Part shown: piece by piece, positions 59,844-64,000 of the stretch
How positions within the stretch are numbered: the first letter of the stretch is position 1
Layout: each line of letters starts with the position of its first letter
Source of the DNA: Anaerolineaceae bacterium
Lineage (GTDB): Bacteria > Chloroflexota > Anaerolineae > Anaerolineales > Anaerolineaceae
DNA: 64,000 nucleotides
Direction: 5' to 3'
NCBI GenBank assembly: GCA_016936755.1
Contig: JAFGXF010000060.1
Span: 20,449 to 84,448, forward strand
Made by a program: the position numbers and the translations under genes
Notes under the pieces: model-generated
Database searches by the model: none
What the model was told of the DNA's origin: nothing
The model's input: the letters and a program-made list of their open reading frames with translations, nothing else

Positions 59844-62435
59844 ATGAACACAATTAATAACCCCCTCTTATCTCGAAGTGCGATAAAAACAAGTCGTGAA
59901 TTGTGGGTTGTTCGGTGGTTAATATTGCGGAAAAGGCTGGCAGGGCGCAGGAAACGGGAAAAACGGGCGGGAACACGATTCGGTTTTTCAGGTTTTGGTT
60001 TGGGCTTGATGACATTGGGTATCAGCGTTTTGCTTATATGGGGTGGTTTCTATGTCTACCAGATCCTGTCAGGGCTCCCATCCATTGGGCGATTGGAGCG
60101 CCTGGCAGGCCCGGGTGGCAGTATCTATTCTCCCACTCATTATTATGATCAGACGGGTCAGTCACTGATTGATGATGAAAGGGTGGCGTTTTCCCACTTG
60201 GAACACATCGCGTTTTCATCAGATCAAGCACAACCCGAAGGAGTGATGCTTGCGACATATGCACTGGCTGTCCTGACAAGCATGGATGGAACACATATAT
60301 TCGATCCCAACCTGGCACCGCCGATCTCGATCGAGGAGCGCCTGGTTTTAAATTTACTGCTCTCTACCGAACCGCCTTCGACAGGTAGAACGATTCGCAC
60401 GAAGCTGTTGTCTGTTATGGCAGTTACCAGGTATGGACGGTGGACTTTGCTGGATTGGTTCCTGAACACAACATCATATGGACATGGTACCTGGGGGGCT
60501 GAACAGGCAGCTCGGCTTTATTTTAATAAAGCGGTCACGCAGTTGGATTCGGGTGAATCTCTGGTGTTGGCTGTCATTGCGTTGAATCCCGAGGCGAATC
60601 CAATTGATACCCCCGAGTTATTTAATATCACATTGCGATCGGTTGGTATACACTTGCTTTCCACCGGATTGGTGAATGCCGAAGTGCTTAACCTTGCTGA
60701 CAATGCTGTCAGTGAAATTTCCACCCCAATAAATGAAAATGACAAACACGTATCTGCATTTGTTGCTACTGTTAATAAACAATTGGACGATGCATTGGTA
60801 AGAGACCTCCCTCTTCAGGGAGGGTTGACAGTAATAACGACATTGGATATGAACATCCAGCGGCAACTTGAATGCGCCGTGGGATCGTTACTTGGTGTGG
60901 AGAGCATCAGAGCCGATTGTTTTCTCATACAGGAAGAAATAAAGAAGCCACAATTGCATACCTCAATTCCTGATGGATTGATGGTCAGTTTCACTTTGCT
61001 GGATCCTGTCACCGGGCAAATCAAGGCCATGCTCGGGGATTTCTCGCCCACCTCTGGGCAACAGGGTTTGCTGAAACCGCATCCAAGCGGATCGTTGACA
61101 ACCCCCTTTATCTATTTACTTGGCATGTTACATGGCATGAGCCCCGCCAGCCTGGTATGGGATACGCCTACTGGATTTATGGATTCGCAATTGGATCAGT
61201 ATGTTGCTCAGTATGAGTACCAGGGACCGATGAGTGTGCGAACTGCGTTGACAGATGACCACCTGGTGCCTGCCGCCAAATTGCTGGATGGGTATGGCCG
61301 GGAGGGCGCACTGGCTTTGATGAGCAGTTTTGGGCTGCAATTTTATGCCAGTGAGGGTATGCCATTTTCCACTGCTGTAACAGACGCCATCTCGATTGCT
61401 CAAGCATTTGGGGTTCTGGCAAATGATGGTAAGCGACCCGGAAAAACAAGTTTTAACAACATCGTGGTGGAACAACCGATGACCATCCAAAAGATCATCG
61501 ATCATGAGGGCCAGACCCTCTGGGAGTGGAAAGAGTCCCCCCAGCAACCATTGATCAGTTCGGAGTTGGCTTTCCTGATCAACGACATCCTTATCAGTGG
61601 CGGCCTTGAGTCGATGGATTTTAGAGGATCGACCAAAAGTGGTTTAACCCATGAGAATAATGATTTCTGGCGGGTGGTATATACACCCGATTATGTCTTT
61701 GTAGTATGGATGGGCCTTCCAGATACGCAAGAAGGTATTAATTTTTCAAAAACGGGAATTGACCTTGAGCTGATCCTCATACTGGAGAATTACTACCAAC
61801 CTGACCACGAATGGCAGATACCAGATAACATCATACGCTTGGAAGTATGTTACCCATCGGGATTGTTGCCGGGAGAGGCCTGCCCCGAGACGGTAAAGGA
61901 GTATTTCATCTCTGGAAATGAGCCGGTATCAATCGATAACTTGTTCAAGCAGATTCGGATTGACAACGAGACAGGGAGACTTGCCACTGTTTTCACGAAC
62001 CCTGCCCATGTCGTGCAACGGGTTTATTACAATCCCCCGCCTGAAGAAGTCTTCTGGGCACACACGTTGGGTTATCTCGCAGCCCCATCTGAATTTTCGG
62101 TTTATCAATCCAGAAATGTAGGTAGAACCATCCAGCTGGAAGAGCCTCAGAACTTCGCCAATGTGCAGGGAACTATAGAAATTAAAGGAACACTTTCAGT
62201 TGTTTATTTTATTTCATATCGATTTGACTTGGGGGTTGGCCTGGCGCCCGATCAGTGGCTGCAGATCGGCAGTTCAAACAAGGACTTGCCTATCGACAAT
62301 ATTTTAGGTTCTCTGGACACAACAAAATTCCAGAATGGGCTTTATACACTTAGGATCCAGGCTGTATACTCGGGAAATATTGTGGATGACGCCTACCTGG
62401 TTATTCTTATAAACAATCCGGAGACGGTTGATTGA
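59844..62435 (+). CDS. Class A penicillin-binding protein-like protein (GT51 plus transpeptidase folds) with degenerate catalytic motifs
   Basis: LLDWFLNTTSYGHGTWGAEQAARLYFNK (GT51 region); LTVITTLDMNIQRQLE; PSGSLTTPFIYLLGML at the SxxK position; TKSG. Confidence 0.83.
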   Translation: MNTINNPLLSRSAIKTSRELWVVRWLILRKRLAGRRKREKRAGTRFGFSGFGLGLMTLGISVLLIWGGFYVYQILSGLPSIGRLERLAGPGGSIYSPTHYYDQTGQSLIDDERVAFSHLEHIAFSSDQAQPEGVMLATYALAVLTSMDGTHIFDPNLAPPISIEERLVLNLLLSTEPPSTGRTIRTKLLSVMAVTRYGRWTLLDWFLNTTSYGHGTWGAEQAARLYFNKAVTQLDSGESLVLAVIALNPEANPIDTPELFNITLRSVGIHLLSTGLVNAEVLNLADNAVSEISTPINENDKHVSAFVATVNKQLDDALVRDLPLQGGLTVITTLDMNIQRQLECAVGSLLGVESIRADCFLIQEEIKKPQLHTSIPDGLMVSFTLLDPVTGQIKAMLGDFSPTSGQQGLLKPHPSGSLTTPFIYLLGMLHGMSPASLVWDTPTGFMDSQLDQYVAQYEYQGPMSVRTALTDDHLVPAAKLLDGYGREGALALMSSFGLQFYASEGMPFSTAVTDAISIAQAFGVLANDGKRPGKTSFNNIVVEQPMTIQKIIDHEGQTLWEWKESPQQPLISSELAFLINDILISGGLESMDFRGSTKSGLTHENNDFWRVVYTPDYVFVVWMGLPDTQEGINFSKTGIDLELILILENYYQPDHEWQIPDNIIRLEVCYPSGLLPGEACPETVKEYFISGNEPVSIDNLFKQIRIDNETGRLATVFTNPAHVVQRVYYNPPPEEVFWAHTLGYLAAPSEFSVYQSRNVGRTIQLEEPQNFANVQGTIEIKGTLSVVYFISYRFDLGVGLAPDQWLQIGSSNKDLPIDNILGSLDTTKFQNGLYTLRIQAVYSGNIVDDAYLVILINNPETVD

Positions 62436-62472
62436 ACCAGGTATGTATCTCTCGTCGGGCACACGGTTGTTA

Positions 62473-62796
62473 TCATGCCACAATCATGATCAGCAACATG
62501 CTTACCGGTGTCCTTGCAACCAGGCTGTGAGGTAGTTTTGCCGGCATATAAGCCCAAGAACCTGCATCAACCTTTAATTTCTCATCACCAAGTCTTAAAT
62601 CTGCTTCGCCAGCCAAAAAATGCAATATGGCAGGATAAGCAGCTGTATGCTCAGTCAACTCCTGTCCCTCAGCAAACCCGAAAAGGGTCACCTTGACCTT
62701 GTCATTGGTGGTCAATGCCTTGCTGAGAATGCTTCCTGAGGGGATGCCATCCATTTCTTTGGCGATATTCTGATAATACTCGAATGACCCGCGCAT
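62473..62796 (-). CDS. Cupin domain protein
   Basis: LFGFAEGQELTEHTAAYPAILHFLAGEADLRLGDEKLKVDAGSWAYMPAKLPHSL. Confidence 0.88.
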   Translation of the reverse strand: MRGSFEYYQNIAKEMDGIPSGSILSKALTTNDKVKVTLFGFAEGQELTEHTAAYPAILHFLAGEADLRLGDEKLKVDAGSWAYMPAKLPHSLVARTPVSMLLIMIVA

Positions 62797-62809
62797 ATTA
62801 ACCTCGCTT

Positions 62810-63775
62810 TTACACAAATGGTTTGAACCCTTCGCCTAAAGCCTCATGGACATGGCCGATCACCATGAATGCGTCCCGGTCGATCTCCTGAACCAGTGCT
62901 TTCAATCGATGAGTTTCTGAGTGAGTGATGACACAATACAGAACCGGGCGCCCCTTGCGGGTATAAGCACCCGTGCCCTCCAGTATGGTCACGCCACGGC
63001 CCAGGTTGGCCAGGATGGTCTCACTGACTTCTTGAGACGAATCTGTGATGATCATGGCTGCTCGATAGACACTGCTGCCCTCGGAAGCCAGCTCGGCGGC
63101 CATGCCACTGACATAGATCATCACCAGGGCATATAGCGCTAATGTCCAACCGAAAACGAAGCCGGCCGATAAAACCACGAGTGAATCAGTAACCAGATAA
63201 GCATGTGAAATGGAGATGCCGAATTTGTGGTTGAGAATCCGACCCAGAATATCACTTCCGCCGCTGGTGCCCTGCCCCCGGTAAACAAGACCAAGACCTA
63301 TCCCTAAAACGACACCGCCATAGAGCGTGTTTAGAATGACGTCATCCGTGATACCAGTGGGGGGCAGATAGAAGACCAGAAAATCGGTAAATAATGAGAA
63401 CGCAGCCACAGAAACGGCTGTGCGCAATGCAAATCGTGGTCCTCCCAGGAATCGCCAGCCAAGAATGAAGAGAGGCGCGTTCCCCAGCAGGACCATTAGT
63501 CCGATTGGCCAGCCGGTAAAGTGGTTTATTAATTGTGACATACCACTGATCCCCCCGCTTACAAGTTTGGAAGGGATAAGAAACAGGCGCATGGCAAACG
63601 CCTGGACCAGCGCACCGATTAAAATCAAAGAATATGCTTTGGCGGTATGCCAGGTAAGGTGTTTTCGAGCCACGACCTTTATTTTTGATGGAGATTTCTT
63701 TTTCACAGGATTAATCCAAATTGAGATGGTCTGATTATATCCTGCTGGCCGGTGGCTTGACCGGAGCATGCCCAA
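62810..63775 (-). CDS. YitT family membrane protein (DUF161/DUF2179)
   Basis: IPSKLVSGGISGMSQLINHFTGWPIGLMVLLGNAPLFILGW; C-terminal DUF2179 GVTILEGTGAYTRKGRPVLYCVIT. Confidence 0.92.
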   Translation of the reverse strand: MGMLRSSHRPAGYNQTISIWINPVKKKSPSKIKVVARKHLTWHTAKAYSLILIGALVQAFAMRLFLIPSKLVSGGISGMSQLINHFTGWPIGLMVLLGNAPLFILGWRFLGGPRFALRTAVSVAAFSLFTDFLVFYLPPTGITDDVILNTLYGGVVLGIGLGLVYRGQGTSGGSDILGRILNHKFGISISHAYLVTDSLVVLSAGFVFGWTLALYALVMIYVSGMAAELASEGSSVYRAAMIITDSSQEVSETILANLGRGVTILEGTGAYTRKGRPVLYCVITHSETHRLKALVQEIDRDAFMVIGHVHEALGEGFKPFV

Positions 63776-63796
63776 CGGGTAGAATACGGGTCACAA

Positions 63797-63867
63797 GCGG
63801 GCGTCGCCAAGTGGTAAGGCATCAGCCTTCCAAGCTGACATCGCGGGTCCGAATCCCGTCGCCCGCT
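63797..63867 (+). tRNA. tRNA-Gly (anticodon TCC)
   Basis: Acceptor GCGGGCG/CGCCCGC, anticodon loop CTTCCAA, T-loop GGTCCGAATCC. Confidence 0.94.
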
Positions 63868-64000
63868 CTAGTTATTGAGCGCTATAATTGAGTAACAAAT
63901 TGTAGCTCAGCAGCAGAAAGTGACGGGTCACATGGCTCCCCCTGTGGGTGTAACCGCTTGGGGGATGGGGCTTTGATAAAATAATCACAGAGGGCCCGTA

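Noticed and set aside
1-64000. CRISPR arrays, transposases, integrases, toxin-antitoxin or phage defence islands
   Set aside because: None seen; no regularly spaced repeats and no recognisable mobile-element proteins in the ORF track

Overview
This 64 kb window is bacterial chromosome that most resembles Chloroflexota/Anaerolineae. That assignment is an inference from gene content: SpoVS, DUF3090 with an SCO1664-like protein, a Ycf45/SpoIIIAA-type R3H ATPase, an MttB-family methyltransferase, and DUF3467 with translin. The window is densely coding, with about 57 credible CDS, 4 tRNAs (Leu-CAA, Arg-GCG, Pro-TGG, Gly-TCC), several hairpin terminators, and no CRISPR array, prophage or IS element that I could recognise. 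Most genes are housekeeping: gatB, gdhA, glgC, ychF, surE, mutS2, holA, radA, clpC, hutI, two ssb, dnaN, recN, nadK, rnhB, galE, comEC, tmk, folP/folK, homoserine dehydrogenase. The strongest unannotated signal is a replication-origin-like block at about 30.17-30.51 kb. It has six DnaA-box-like 9-mers (two exact TTATCCACA), a 10-bp perfect inverted repeat and a (TTA)5 AT-rich tract. It lies about 2 kb from dnaN and 5.6 kb from an exact parS 16-mer (TGTTTCACGTGAAACA, 35967-35982). Other items worth checking: a class A PBP-like protein that appears to have lost its catalytic motifs in both domains; an MttB/corrinoid protein/homocysteine methyltransferase cluster; a bacterial translin in an ssb-DUF3467-translin-nadK-recN run; a DsbA-cyclophilin fusion lipoprotein; a tRNA-Arg with anticodon GCG; a gdhA leader with a Gln/Glu-containing mini-ORF and hairpin; a CcrM-like solitary DNA methyltransferase; and a 53-aa small ORF missing from the ORF track. 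All calls come from reading motifs by eye; no database search was run.
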